Shown here: positions 27,970 through 36,278 of the stretch, one piece after another | How positions within the stretch are numbered: position 1 is the stretch's first letter | How the letters are laid out: each line of letters opens with the position of its first letter | Source of the DNA: Roseburia sp. AM59-24XD | GTDB lineage: Bacteria; Bacillota; Clostridia; Lachnospirales; Lachnospiraceae | Assembly: GCF_003478445.1 (NCBI RefSeq) | Contig: NZ_QUET01000008.1 | Coordinates: 59,632 to 123,631, forward strand | Reading direction: 5' to 3' | Length of the DNA: 64,000 nt | Notes under the pieces: model-generated | What the model was told of the DNA's origin: nothing | The model's input: only the letters and a program-made list of their open reading frames with translations | Databases searched by the model: none | Translations under genes and position numbers: made by a program

Positions 27970-29214
27970 ATGAGTGAGAAAAGTCTGGAGAAGATTCAGC
28001 AGGAGATACAGGAGGAATTGTTACGGGAACTGGAGCAGGGTGTCAGCTTCTCAGATGAACAGATGCAGGATGAAATTGAGATACGTGTCCTGAAACGTGG
28101 ACAGATGGAATATCTGACTATCGAAGAGAAGATGGAGCTTGTCAAAAAAATCTTTAATTCTGTGCGCAGGTTAGATGTGCTGCAGGAACTTTTGGAGGAT
28201 CCGGATATTACGGAGATCATGATCAACGGACCGGATCACATTTTTATCGAGAAGGGAGGACGATTGCTGGATTCGGGTAAGAAGTTTCCGAGTCAGGCAA
28301 AGCTGGAGGATGTAATCCAGCAGATCGTGTCGAAGGTGAACCGGGTGGTTAATGAGGCATCACCGATCGTGGATGTGCGGCTGCTTGACGGCTCCAGGGT
28401 GAATGTCGTGCTTCCACCGGTTGCGCTGGATGGACCTGTCATGACAATACGGCGGTTTCCGGAGAATCCGTTTGATATGGACAAGCTTCTGGAGCTTGGA
28501 AGCATCACGGAAGAGGCGGCCGTGTTTTTGCGGACACTGGTAGAGGCGAGATATAACATTTTCATCAGTGGTGGCACCGGATCCGGCAAAACCACCTTTC
28601 TCAATGCATTGTCAAACTATATTCCATCCACAGAGCGTATTGTGACAATTGAAGATTCGGCAGAATTACAGATTCAGAATATTGCGAACCTGGTTCGTCT
28701 GGAAACACGCAATGCCAATCTGGAGGGGAAGAATGAGATTACGGTGCGGGATCTGGTACGGTCAGCACTTCGCCAGCGTCCGGACAGAATTATTATCGGC
28801 GAGATCAGGGATGCGGCGGTGATTGAACTGCTTAGTGCCATGAACACCGGACATGATGGAAGTATATCAACCGGTCATGCGAACAGTCCGGTCGATATGC
28901 TGCGCCGGTTGGAGACGCTTGTGCTTACAGGAATGGATATTCCGTTGCAGGCAGTGCGTAGTCAGATCGCATCGGCGATCGAGATCGTGGTGCAGCTTGG
29001 CAGACTGCGCGATAAGTCAAGAAAGGTCTTGGAGATTGATGAGGTATGCGGCATTGAGGATGGCGAGATTGTATTGCGTCCGTTGTATAAGTTTCAAGAG
29101 ACGAAGGGCAGCAGTAAGGAGCATGTGAAAGGGCATCTGGTGGCGACTGATCACCGGCTGGCGAACAGGGACAAACTGATCATGGCAGGAAAGGAGACAG
29201 CGGATGAACAATAG
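27970..29214 (+). CDS. Type II/IV secretion ATPase CpaF/TadA
   Basis: A 414-residue hexameric ATPase that powers Flp pilus assembly. Motifs: Walker A GGTGSGKTTFLNAL, Asp box VTIEDSAELQ, Walker B RIIIGEIRDAA and His box GSISTGHANSP. An N-terminal helical region carries the usual NITEIMINGPDHIFIE-like segment (DPDITEIMINGPDHIFIE). The ribosome site is GAGGGAGG. The stop overlaps the tadB start by 11 bases. Confidence 0.95.
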   Translation: MSEKSLEKIQQEIQEELLRELEQGVSFSDEQMQDEIEIRVLKRGQMEYLTIEEKMELVKKIFNSVRRLDVLQELLEDPDITEIMINGPDHIFIEKGGRLLDSGKKFPSQAKLEDVIQQIVSKVNRVVNEASPIVDVRLLDGSRVNVVLPPVALDGPVMTIRRFPENPFDMDKLLELGSITEEAAVFLRTLVEARYNIFISGGTGSGKTTFLNALSNYIPSTERIVTIEDSAELQIQNIANLVRLETRNANLEGKNEITVRDLVRSALRQRPDRIIIGEIRDAAVIELLSAMNTGHDGSISTGHANSPVDMLRRLETLVLTGMDIPLQAVRSQIASAIEIVVQLGRLRDKSRKVLEIDEVCGIEDGEIVLRPLYKFQETKGSSKEHVKGHLVATDHRLANRDKLIMAGKETADEQ

Positions 29215-29920
29215 ACGGGTCTGGGACTGCATCCGCGCCGGAGGAGAGGTGATTGTATTGCTGATCCTGTTTTACCGGAGTCTGTTATGGGTTTTGCTGA
29301 TTGGAACGCCATTGTGTTTTTTACAGTATCGGCGGCTGAAAAGAAAGTGGGAGCAGCAGCACCGCTGGCAGCTTAATCTGGAATTTAAAGAGGGGCTTCA
29401 GGGGATTGCAGCAGCTTTAAATGCAGGCTATTCCATTGAAAATGCAATAGAAGAAAGCCGGCGGGATCTGCTGGTTGTATACGGCAAAGAATCTTTGCTT
29501 AGCTGGGAATTTCAGGTGATGCTGGAGCAGTTAAAGCTGAATCGGCCGGTGGAACAGGTTATGGATGAATTTGCCGCGCGAAGCGGCGTGCAGGATATCA
29601 AAAGCTTTGCGGAGGTGTTCCGGACAGCTCGCCGGTCGGGTGGCAATCTGGTTGAGGTCACGAGGGCCAGCGCAGACCGGATCGGGGAGAAGATAGAGGT
29701 GAGCAGGGAGATTCACACGATGATCGCCGGAAAGCAGATGGAAGGACGTATTATGAATATCGTACCTTTGGGGATGATCCTTTATTTTTGGATATGTTCG
29801 CCGGGCTTTCTGGATGGCTTTTACGGTGGAATCCGGGGACGGATCGAGATGAGTGTGTTTTTGCTGATCTATCTTGCGGCATACCTGCTCAGTGAAAAAA
29901 TATGCCGGATCACTGTCTGA
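29204..29920 (+). CDS. TadB-like inner-membrane platform protein (T2SSF)
   Basis: A 238-residue type II secretion F-domain protein. N-terminal membrane helices (about 14-36) are followed by a cytosolic helical domain with LEFKEGLQGIAAALNAGYSIENA and FAEVFRTARRSGGNL, then C-terminal helices. It forms the membrane platform with TadC for pilus extrusion. It is shorter than proteobacterial TadB, as is normal for Clostridia. The start overlaps cpaF. Confidence 0.85.
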   Translation: MNNRRVWDCIRAGGEVIVLLILFYRSLLWVLLIGTPLCFLQYRRLKRKWEQQHRWQLNLEFKEGLQGIAAALNAGYSIENAIEESRRDLLVVYGKESLLSWEFQVMLEQLKLNRPVEQVMDEFAARSGVQDIKSFAEVFRTARRSGGNLVEVTRASADRIGEKIEVSREIHTMIAGKQMEGRIMNIVPLGMILYFWICSPGFLDGFYGGIRGRIEMSVFLLIYLAAYLLSEKICRITV

Positions 29921-29984
29921 GCTTGCGGATATGCACACATTAGAGGATAAGTGGAAAATGAGCTGTTACAGGGAGGAAGACAGG

Positions 29985-31346
29985 ATGAAGAGCGTCAAAG
30001 GGATTGACAATTTAGCATATTGTCTGCATCGGTTCTGGAGATTACGGCTGCATGTGCCATTTTCGGAGGGTCGGCGAAAGCATCTGCAGATGCTCCGACC
30101 GGGAAGTCCGGTAAAGGAGCTTGAGGTGTGGGATGATTGCCGGAGGTTTCAGGCAGGGCTGTGGACTGTGCTTTTTACGATTGTACTTGTGGCGATTGCA
30201 GCGTTTGCGGGACAGGGAACAAAGGTGCTTACAGGAACCGGAGAATTGAAACGGCTTGAACCCGGGGGAGGGAGCAGGAAGACGGAGATTACCGTTCAGG
30301 GAGGTGGCAACCGGAAAACCATAGAGATAGAGATTCCTGAGAGGGAGTATCGGAAGGAGGAACTTGCAGCAAAGCTTGCCGAAGGCAGGGAGTATATTAA
30401 AAAACATTATCTGGGAGAGAATCCGTCTGCAGACAAGATAACAAAACCACTTCGGTTGGTGTCCACAATACAGGACAGTGCAGTCAAGGTGCGATGGAAA
30501 CTGGATGCAGCCGGATATGTCAATAAAGACGGAACATTAAATACAGACGATCTGAAGGAAGAGACCGAAGTCACGCTTACAGCAGAGATGGTTTACTGTG
30601 ATGTAAAGGAGCCGATGATGCTTAATTTACTGCTGTGTCCCCCAAACAAAAGCAGAGAACAGAGATTTTGGGAGAGTTGGGAAAAGCAGTGGCAGATGGA
30701 AAAAGAGAACTCATCACAGGAGAAACGTGTGTCGCTGCCGGGACGTATTGGGAATCAGACAATGCATTACAGCGAGGTGAACCATCCGTTATGGCGCAGG
30801 ATTTTGCTGATGGGGATATTATTTAGCCTGATTTTGCCGTTTCTTTTCGATTATCAGTTAGAGCAGGGGGTAAGGAAAAGAGAACTGCAGCTGCAGCAGG
30901 AGTATCCCGAGATGATAGAGCGTTTTATTTTGCTTCTTGGAGCAGGTCTTACAATACGAGGGGCATGGCAGCGGATCACAAAGGATTACGAGGCACGCAG
31001 AGAGTGTGGTGAGATTTCCGGTCATTATTTGTATGAAGAGATGATATTGACCCGGATGGAAATGGAGAACGGGAAAAACGAGGCGGCAGCGTACCAGGCG
31101 TTTGGCAGGCGGATCTCCATGCTTTCGTATATGAAGTTCAGCACGCTTCTGGTGCAGAATTTAAGGAAGGGCTCGGACGATCTGCTGCGGCGGATGGAGC
31201 TTGAGGCAGAGGATGCATTGCGTGCAAGAAGAGAGTTTGCCAGACAGCTCGGAGAAGAGGCCGGAACAAAGCTTTTATTGCCAATGATCATGATGCTTGT
31301 CGTCGTATTTGCATTGATCATGGCGGCAGCATTTCAGTCGATGTAA
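29985..31346 (+). CDS. TadC-like platform protein with large extracytoplasmic insert
   Basis: A 453-residue protein whose C-terminal 170 residues form a T2SSF/TadC domain (EYPEMIERFILLLGAGLTIRGA, then helices ending in MIMMLVVVFALIMAAAF). The N-terminal membrane helix (about 55-75) is followed by roughly 190 charged residues without membrane segments, then another helix, so a sizeable domain faces outside. The start is the ATG at 29985 behind GGGAGGAAGACAGG; the frame is open further into tadB but without a ribosome site. Family call for the C-terminus is good; the insert is unrecognised. Confidence 0.75.
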   Translation: MKSVKGIDNLAYCLHRFWRLRLHVPFSEGRRKHLQMLRPGSPVKELEVWDDCRRFQAGLWTVLFTIVLVAIAAFAGQGTKVLTGTGELKRLEPGGGSRKTEITVQGGGNRKTIEIEIPEREYRKEELAAKLAEGREYIKKHYLGENPSADKITKPLRLVSTIQDSAVKVRWKLDAAGYVNKDGTLNTDDLKEETEVTLTAEMVYCDVKEPMMLNLLLCPPNKSREQRFWESWEKQWQMEKENSSQEKRVSLPGRIGNQTMHYSEVNHPLWRRILLMGILFSLILPFLFDYQLEQGVRKRELQLQQEYPEMIERFILLLGAGLTIRGAWQRITKDYEARRECGEISGHYLYEEMILTRMEMENGKNEAAAYQAFGRRISMLSYMKFSTLLVQNLRKGSDDLLRRMELEAEDALRARREFARQLGEEAGTKLLLPMIMMLVVVFALIMAAAFQSM

Positions 31347-31376
31347 GAGGAACAGAAAGGAAGGAAAGGTGAGTAT

Positions 31377-31562
31377 ATGGGACTTATGAAAGAATTTTGG
31401 GATAACGAGGATGGAATTGGTGTAGTGGAGATTGTGTTAATTCTTGTAATTTTGATTGCGTTGATCGTAATTTTCAAGGATAAGATATCAACCATTATCA
31501 GTAATGCATTTTCACAGATTGACGACGGGGCAGGAACGATCAATGATGAGATCACTATGTAG
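31377..31562 (+). CDS. Flp1-family type IVb pilin
   Basis: A 61-residue prepilin. A short charged leader ends in DGIG, the cleavage site, and the mature protein starts VVEIVLILVILIALIVIF, the hydrophobic assembly helix with Glu at its third position. This is the major pilin of the tad operon, and the peptidases at 26504 and/or 34242 should process it. The gene overlaps the DUF5702 gene by about 20 bases. Confidence 0.88.
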   Translation: MGLMKEFWDNEDGIGVVEIVLILVILIALIVIFKDKISTIISNAFSQIDDGAGTINDEITM

Positions 31563-33201
31563 AGAGAATGGTATAGAGGATGGGAGTATTACTGTTTTCA
31601 TGACATTTATTTTCCTGCTGTTGTTCACCCTTACCGGGGCGGCGCTGGATAGTGCCAGATATTTTGGATCAGGAGGTTATGTGAAAACGTCGGCATATGG
31701 AGCAGACGTTGCCGTGTATGGAGAATATAACAGGGAGCTTTTTACGGAGTATGGTCTGTTTGGCTATGGCGGCTGCAACGGAAAAGGAGGTGGGGACTGG
31801 CTGGAACGTTATGAAGAGATTCTGTCAGACAATCTGCGGGAGCGACCGGTATCACAGGAAAAGAGCATTCTTCCCGGGAGGTATGCTTCCATCTACCAGA
31901 TGAGTGCGATTAGCACGCAGCTGGAGGAGGTGCATTATCTGACCGAGGAGAAATATTTTCGAAAGCAGCTACGTCAGTGGATCACTACAGAAGGTCTTCG
32001 GGACATGACCAAATCGCTGCTTGGACAGGTTCGTGGAACGGATCGTGGACAGAGAGAAGGTCTTCTTGATGATATGGAACAAAATGATCGATTGCAGAAG
32101 GAAAAAGAGTCTTCGGATACAAAGCAGGCGGATCAGGGTGAGGAGAAATCCGGTGCTGATGCAGACGGTGGAACCGACACAAGGCAAAATGAGAGTGGAA
32201 ATAGGGATAAAGAGAATCCGCTGGAGTTTGTTAAAGAGCTGATGAGGGATGGTGTACTGTCTCTGGTATGCGATGAATCCGCCTTCTGTGAACGTCAGCT
32301 TGAGGCAAGGGAGGCTTCTGCGATGGAGAATGAGGAGCTGGAATGGACAAAAGGAAAGTCGGGAACAGGTATACTTAAGAAGTTTCTTGCGCAGTCGGAT
32401 TCTATGTGGAACGATGAAATGCTGGATGATCAGAAGAAAAAGGGTGAATTGATCGTGTATGCGATGGACAAGCTGGGATCGTATATTTCCCATCAGGGAG
32501 AGGCGGTTCCGTATGGTCTGGAGTATTTAGTCAGTGGGAAAAGCAGTCAGAAGGATGCTTTTGCATCCGTTGTCAGTCGTTTGTTTACAATGCGCGCATT
32601 GATCAATTTTCTGTATGTCGAAAAGGATCCGATCCTGCTCTCACAGAGCCTGGAGACAGCGACAGCCTTGGCAGCAATGCTGATGGCAGAAGCATTTATT
32701 CCGGTGATTCAGCACGGCATATTGCTGGTGCTTGCCATGGAAGAAGCCTGCGTGGATGTCACGGCATTACTGCTGGGCAGAAGAGTTCCTGTCCTTAAGA
32801 ATCAGAGCAGCTTCCAGATGAAGTATGCCCAGATCTGTACAGCCGGGAAGGCACTGTTTCGTGCGAAAGCACAGAATTATCCCAAAGCAGAAAGTGCGAC
32901 GCGGTTGACAGATATGAGAAGTGGGCTGGGATACATGCAGTATCTCTGGCTTATGCTTCTGATGAATACCTGGGAGGATCTTTATCAGAGAACCTTGGAT
33001 GTGATCCAGTTTGATCTGCGTGAGCAGTTTAACCAGACCTTTTCCATCGACAAATGCATCTGCAGCACAAGGGTAGAGATTACCTATTCGATTCCGGTTC
33101 TGCTTTCCGGGCTCGCGGGCGGGCTGGTATCAGAACGGGGAAAGATAAGCCGTAATGGAACGCTTCAGCGAAGAATTTGTGTTGTGTATGGATACACTTG
33201 A
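31543..33201 (+). CDS. DUF5702 family pilus-operon protein
   Basis: A protein of about 552 residues starting with a pseudopilin-like segment (DGSITVFMTFIFLLLFTLTGAALDSARY) and followed by a long, mostly hydrophilic extracytoplasmic region with a helical segment near 390-420. The DUF5702 family is found in clostridial tad clusters between the pilin and the TadE-like genes, as here. It could be a minor or tip pilin. The ATG at 31543 or 31546 is more plausible than the extended frame from 31504 inside the pilin gene. Confidence 0.7.
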   Translation: MMRSLCRENGIEDGSITVFMTFIFLLLFTLTGAALDSARYFGSGGYVKTSAYGADVAVYGEYNRELFTEYGLFGYGGCNGKGGGDWLERYEEILSDNLRERPVSQEKSILPGRYASIYQMSAISTQLEEVHYLTEEKYFRKQLRQWITTEGLRDMTKSLLGQVRGTDRGQREGLLDDMEQNDRLQKEKESSDTKQADQGEEKSGADADGGTDTRQNESGNRDKENPLEFVKELMRDGVLSLVCDESAFCERQLEAREASAMENEELEWTKGKSGTGILKKFLAQSDSMWNDEMLDDQKKKGELIVYAMDKLGSYISHQGEAVPYGLEYLVSGKSSQKDAFASVVSRLFTMRALINFLYVEKDPILLSQSLETATALAAMLMAEAFIPVIQHGILLVLAMEEACVDVTALLLGRRVPVLKNQSSFQMKYAQICTAGKALFRAKAQNYPKAESATRLTDMRSGLGYMQYLWLMLLMNTWEDLYQRTLDVIQFDLREQFNQTFSIDKCICSTRVEITYSIPVLLSGLAGGLVSERGKISRNGTLQRRICVVYGYT

Positions 33202-33522
33202 TGTGATTTCAGATAATGGTCTGTCGAGTATGCCGGAGGTTATGTGGGACGCCTTCCTTTGCGGAATTTATAGAATGAAACGCATTGAAAATTATCGGAG
33301 GCTTTCCCTACCAATATATTATAGATATAGAATGTTCATTCTCAATAAAACTTTTTTGATAAACGAAACCTTTTTGATAACTAAAAATTCAGTATAATTC
33401 TCTTCAATAATTTTGAGAAGGCGTTCTACATAACTTCCGGCAGAATCGAGGGATGACAGCGGTTTACACAACAGACGCAGTATAAACAGTGTGTCAGTAA
33501 CAGAAATGTAGGGGGGGATTAG
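33202..33522. other. AT-rich gap inside the tad cluster
   Basis: No convincing gene. An 80-codon frame (33155-33397) overlaps the previous gene and resembles nothing. The gap contains a near-perfect direct repeat CTTTTTTGATAA / CCTTTTTGATAA (about 33352 and 33370) and a GGGGGGG ribosome site for the next gene. It may carry an internal promoter. Confidence 0.5.
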
Positions 33523-34245
33523 ATGGTCAATCGGAATGGTTTGATGAAAAGGCGGTGGGAGCAGGCTTCCTATACGGTCGAAGCGGCCTTTGTGGTGCCG
33601 CTTGGATTTCTGGTGTTGATGTCTCTTAGTTGTCTGTTTACCGGTGCGGTAAAGCAGAATAATGTCCAGATGGCGCTTTTGAAGACGGTTCAGGCATATG
33701 GAATGACACAGAGCAGGACATCAGCGCTGCAGGGAATAGCAGATCAGAAGGTGCTGATCCGTTGGGAGGAGCAGGGAGGAGAAGAGTTTGTCTGTACCGA
33801 TTATTATCAGAGAATTCCGTTTCTTGGCTCACGATTGTTTGGACTGCACCGGTACCAGCAGATGGCAGCGGTTGATTATTCCGGTCTCAGCATGGTTTCG
33901 GATGAGGAGGGAGATTATTTTGTTTATATCGCAGAGAATGGACGGGTATACCATATGGACCGCGAATGTACTTATCTGCGACCGAGGATCAGGCAGGATA
34001 CGGTGTTCGTATTGAAAAGAAAACGGAACCAGTCAGGTGGAATTTATTATCCGTGTGAGAGCTGTTGCCGGTCGGAAACGCAGCCGGCAGGAATGCATGT
34101 TTACTATGCTTCATACGGGGAACGGTATCATATTCGGGAAGATTGTCCCAAATTAAAGAGAACCGTCCGGTCAGTTCGCCGGTCGAAGACGGGCAGTCTG
34201 CCGCCTTGCAGCAAATGTGGGAATAGAAAGGAAACAACAGAGTGA
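33523..34245 (+). CDS. TadE-like pseudopilin with tandem cysteine modules
   Basis: A 240-residue protein. The N-terminus has the TadE-type signal and helix (QASYTVEAAFVVPLGFLVLMSL). The C-terminal half carries two copies of a small module with the pattern Tyr-His-x3-4-Cys-x2-Leu ... Pro-Cys-x2-Cys: VYHMDRECTYLRP to YYPCESCC, and RYHIREDCPKLK to LPPCSKC. Such modules look like small metal-binding folds seen at the ends of other secreted proteins. Fusion to a pseudopilin suggests surface-exposed metal or DNA contact at the pilus, which is inference. Overlaps the next gene (GTGA). Confidence 0.75.
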   Translation: MVNRNGLMKRRWEQASYTVEAAFVVPLGFLVLMSLSCLFTGAVKQNNVQMALLKTVQAYGMTQSRTSALQGIADQKVLIRWEEQGGEEFVCTDYYQRIPFLGSRLFGLHRYQQMAAVDYSGLSMVSDEEGDYFVYIAENGRVYHMDRECTYLRPRIRQDTVFVLKRKRNQSGGIYYPCESCCRSETQPAGMHVYYASYGERYHIREDCPKLKRTVRSVRRSKTGSLPPCSKCGNRKETTE

Positions 34246-34694
34246 CGGAAATTGGATGGAATGTGGGAGTGATCGTTATAATGGGGATTTGTGCTGTGAT
34301 GGACTGCCTTTGGAAAAAGGTCTGGATGCCGCTTGTCTGGGGAATGGGTGTTTATATTTTGATCTGGACACTGATGTCAGGAGAATTTTCGGGTGAAAGA
34401 ATTATGACACAGTTTCTTCCCGGCGTGCTTGTAGCGGTTATTCTGTATACGGCAAGTGTCCTGACACAGGGACAGATTGGCAGGGCAGATGGGATCGTAA
34501 TGGGGATGTTGGTTATGGCAGCAGGCATGGAACAGGGAATCTGTTTCATGGCGTACAGCCTGTTTTATGCATTTGCGGTGGCAGTTTTTCTGGTGGCGTT
34601 CCTGCGTAAAAAGAGAAAGACGAGGATACCATTTCTGCCATTTTTGCTGTTGGGATATTTGACGATGCTCTGGCAGCAGATAACGCTTTCGTAG
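34242..34694 (+). CDS. Second A24-type prepilin peptidase-like protein
   Basis: A 150-residue membrane protein with a GTG start overlapping the previous stop. The peptidase pattern is present in weakened form: a first Asp in AVMDCLWKKVWMPL and a second motif GRADGIVMG, where the usual GxGD reads GRAD. It has about five membrane helices. The operon would therefore encode two peptidases, one for Flp and one perhaps for the TadE-like proteins. It may also have lost activity. Confidence 0.65.
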   Translation: MTEIGWNVGVIVIMGICAVMDCLWKKVWMPLVWGMGVYILIWTLMSGEFSGERIMTQFLPGVLVAVILYTASVLTQGQIGRADGIVMGMLVMAAGMEQGICFMAYSLFYAFAVAVFLVAFLRKKRKTRIPFLPFLLLGYLTMLWQQITLS

Positions 34695-34741
34695 CGGTTG
34701 TTATTAAAATTAATTAACGGTATGAGGAGGAAGTGAGAGGA

Positions 34742-35188
34742 ATGAATCGTTACATGTGGGATGGAAGTTACACGGTGGAGGCTGCATTTATTGTTCCTAT
34801 GGTACTGGGGATTATGTATGCGTGGATGTTTCAACTGTTTTATCTGCATGATCAGATGGTGATGGACGGCATGCTGCAGGAAATGATTTTGCAATCGCTG
34901 GCAGAAGAAGGAGCTGACTGGAAAGCGGAGCTCGATGACTGGGAAGAAAAGATACAGAAATGCCTCTGGATCGCAGCGGTGGATCAGTTGGATATCAAAC
35001 AGAATGCATTGGTGGTCAAAGGCAGGCTGTCGGCATCGGCAGTATGGCACATGCCGGTAATGCAGATGTTTTTAGGAAATCGTTTTCAGAGTAATATAAC
35101 GCATAGCATTTCTGCAGTACAGCCGGAAAAAGCATTGCGGATCAAAGGAAAGGAGGGAACGGAGCATGGCAGGAACGAGCCGGGATAG
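34742..35188 (+). CDS. TadE-like pseudopilin
   Basis: A 148-residue minor pilin-like protein with N-terminal GSYTVEAAFIVPMVLGIMYAWMFQLFYL, the TadE motif, followed by a hydrophilic domain. The ATG at 34742 follows GAGGAGG at good distance; a GTG at 34733 is too close. The gene overlaps the following FHA gene by 23 bases. The role is likely initiation or capping of the Flp pilus. Confidence 0.8.
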   Translation: MNRYMWDGSYTVEAAFIVPMVLGIMYAWMFQLFYLHDQMVMDGMLQEMILQSLAEEGADWKAELDDWEEKIQKCLWIAAVDQLDIKQNALVVKGRLSASAVWHMPVMQMFLGNRFQSNITHSISAVQPEKALRIKGKEGTEHGRNEPG

Positions 35189-36269
35189 CTGGGAGCTTCG
35201 GGAGGAGAGTGGATCTCTGGTGGTAGAGGGAGCGGAGGATTACGGAGAGCAGCTTGATATTAAGATGCTTCTGCATAATGAGGTTGCGGGAATTGTGCCA
35301 TTGCAGCTTCGATATGTGGATAATCAGTGCATTTATTATTATTTGGTTCGTGGCAAGCTTTCGCTTTCCGGGTTATTAGAAAAAAACAAACTAAATTATA
35401 CGACGGCATATCAGTTGTGCAGTGATATCTGTCAGTGTTGTCACCAAAGTGAAAAGTTTTTTTTGAATCCGGATCACTTTCTGATGCAGCCGGAGTACAT
35501 TTTCTGGAATCCGGATGTGAAGGAATTCTCGTTTTGCTATTTTCCGGGAAGACAGGAGCTTTTGGGAAAACAGATGCAATCTTTGTGCGAATATCTTCTG
35601 ACAGTGACCGATCACCGGGACAAGGAAGGGAGGACATTTGTATATGGTCTGTATGACCGGATCCGGGAGAGGGAGTTTTATATTTCAGAACTGGATGCCT
35701 ATCTGAAAGAATATGGCAAAGAACGTGGTGGAGGAAAAAGGGAGGGGTATCAAAGTGAGGAAATGCATCGAGGAAAAGAAGACCTGCCGCCGTTAGAAAC
35801 AGATCCATCAAAAGCGGATGGGGCAGTTCAGACAGTTGTAGAAACGGTTGCCGGTAGAGATAGCTTTTCAAGTGATATAAGGAGGAATAGTGATACACGG
35901 AAGAAGTTATCCGGAAAAGTCGCAGCAACACCGATATCAAAGAGAAAAAAGAGTCGAAAGGAGGTGTTTCCGTATTATCTTAAAAACACATCAAAATATT
36001 CTTATGTGCCGGAAAGAGTGGAGCTTGACCGGGAGATGCTGGTAGTGGGGAGAGGTTTGGAGAGTGACGTTGTGATACCGGCAGCCCAGGTGAGCTGGCA
36101 GCATGCACGGCTGGAGACTGGTGAAGATGGAATTTATCTGACCGATCTTTCCTCGGTGAATGGAGTGTTTCTGAATCGAAAACGTCTGATAAAAGAACAT
36201 CCGGTACTTTGCCGGGTGGGTGATATCGTTTCATTTGCGGATATCACATACCTGCTATGTACCGGATGA
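35166..36269 (+). CDS. DUF6382 and FHA-domain protein
   Basis: A 367-residue cytosolic protein. The N-terminal 190 residues match the DUF6382-type domain found with clostridial tad loci (NQCIYYYLVRGKLSLSGLLE, FSFCYFPG). A charged linker of about 90 residues follows, then a C-terminal FHA domain (MLVVGRGLESDVVIPAAQVSWQHARL, LSSVNGVFLNRKRL) that would bind phosphothreonine. It is the last gene of the tad operon and may regulate pilus assembly through a Ser/Thr kinase encoded elsewhere. Confidence 0.75.
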   Translation: MAGTSRDSWELREESGSLVVEGAEDYGEQLDIKMLLHNEVAGIVPLQLRYVDNQCIYYYLVRGKLSLSGLLEKNKLNYTTAYQLCSDICQCCHQSEKFFLNPDHFLMQPEYIFWNPDVKEFSFCYFPGRQELLGKQMQSLCEYLLTVTDHRDKEGRTFVYGLYDRIREREFYISELDAYLKEYGKERGGGKREGYQSEEMHRGKEDLPPLETDPSKADGAVQTVVETVAGRDSFSSDIRRNSDTRKKLSGKVAATPISKRKKSRKEVFPYYLKNTSKYSYVPERVELDREMLVVGRGLESDVVIPAAQVSWQHARLETGEDGIYLTDLSSVNGVFLNRKRLIKEHPVLCRVGDIVSFADITYLLCTG

Positions 36270-36278
36270 GATAATACA

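Noticed and set aside
33155..33397. 80-codon frame after the DUF5702 gene
   Set aside because: It overlaps the previous gene, has no convincing ribosome site or family resemblance, and runs through AT-rich repeats.
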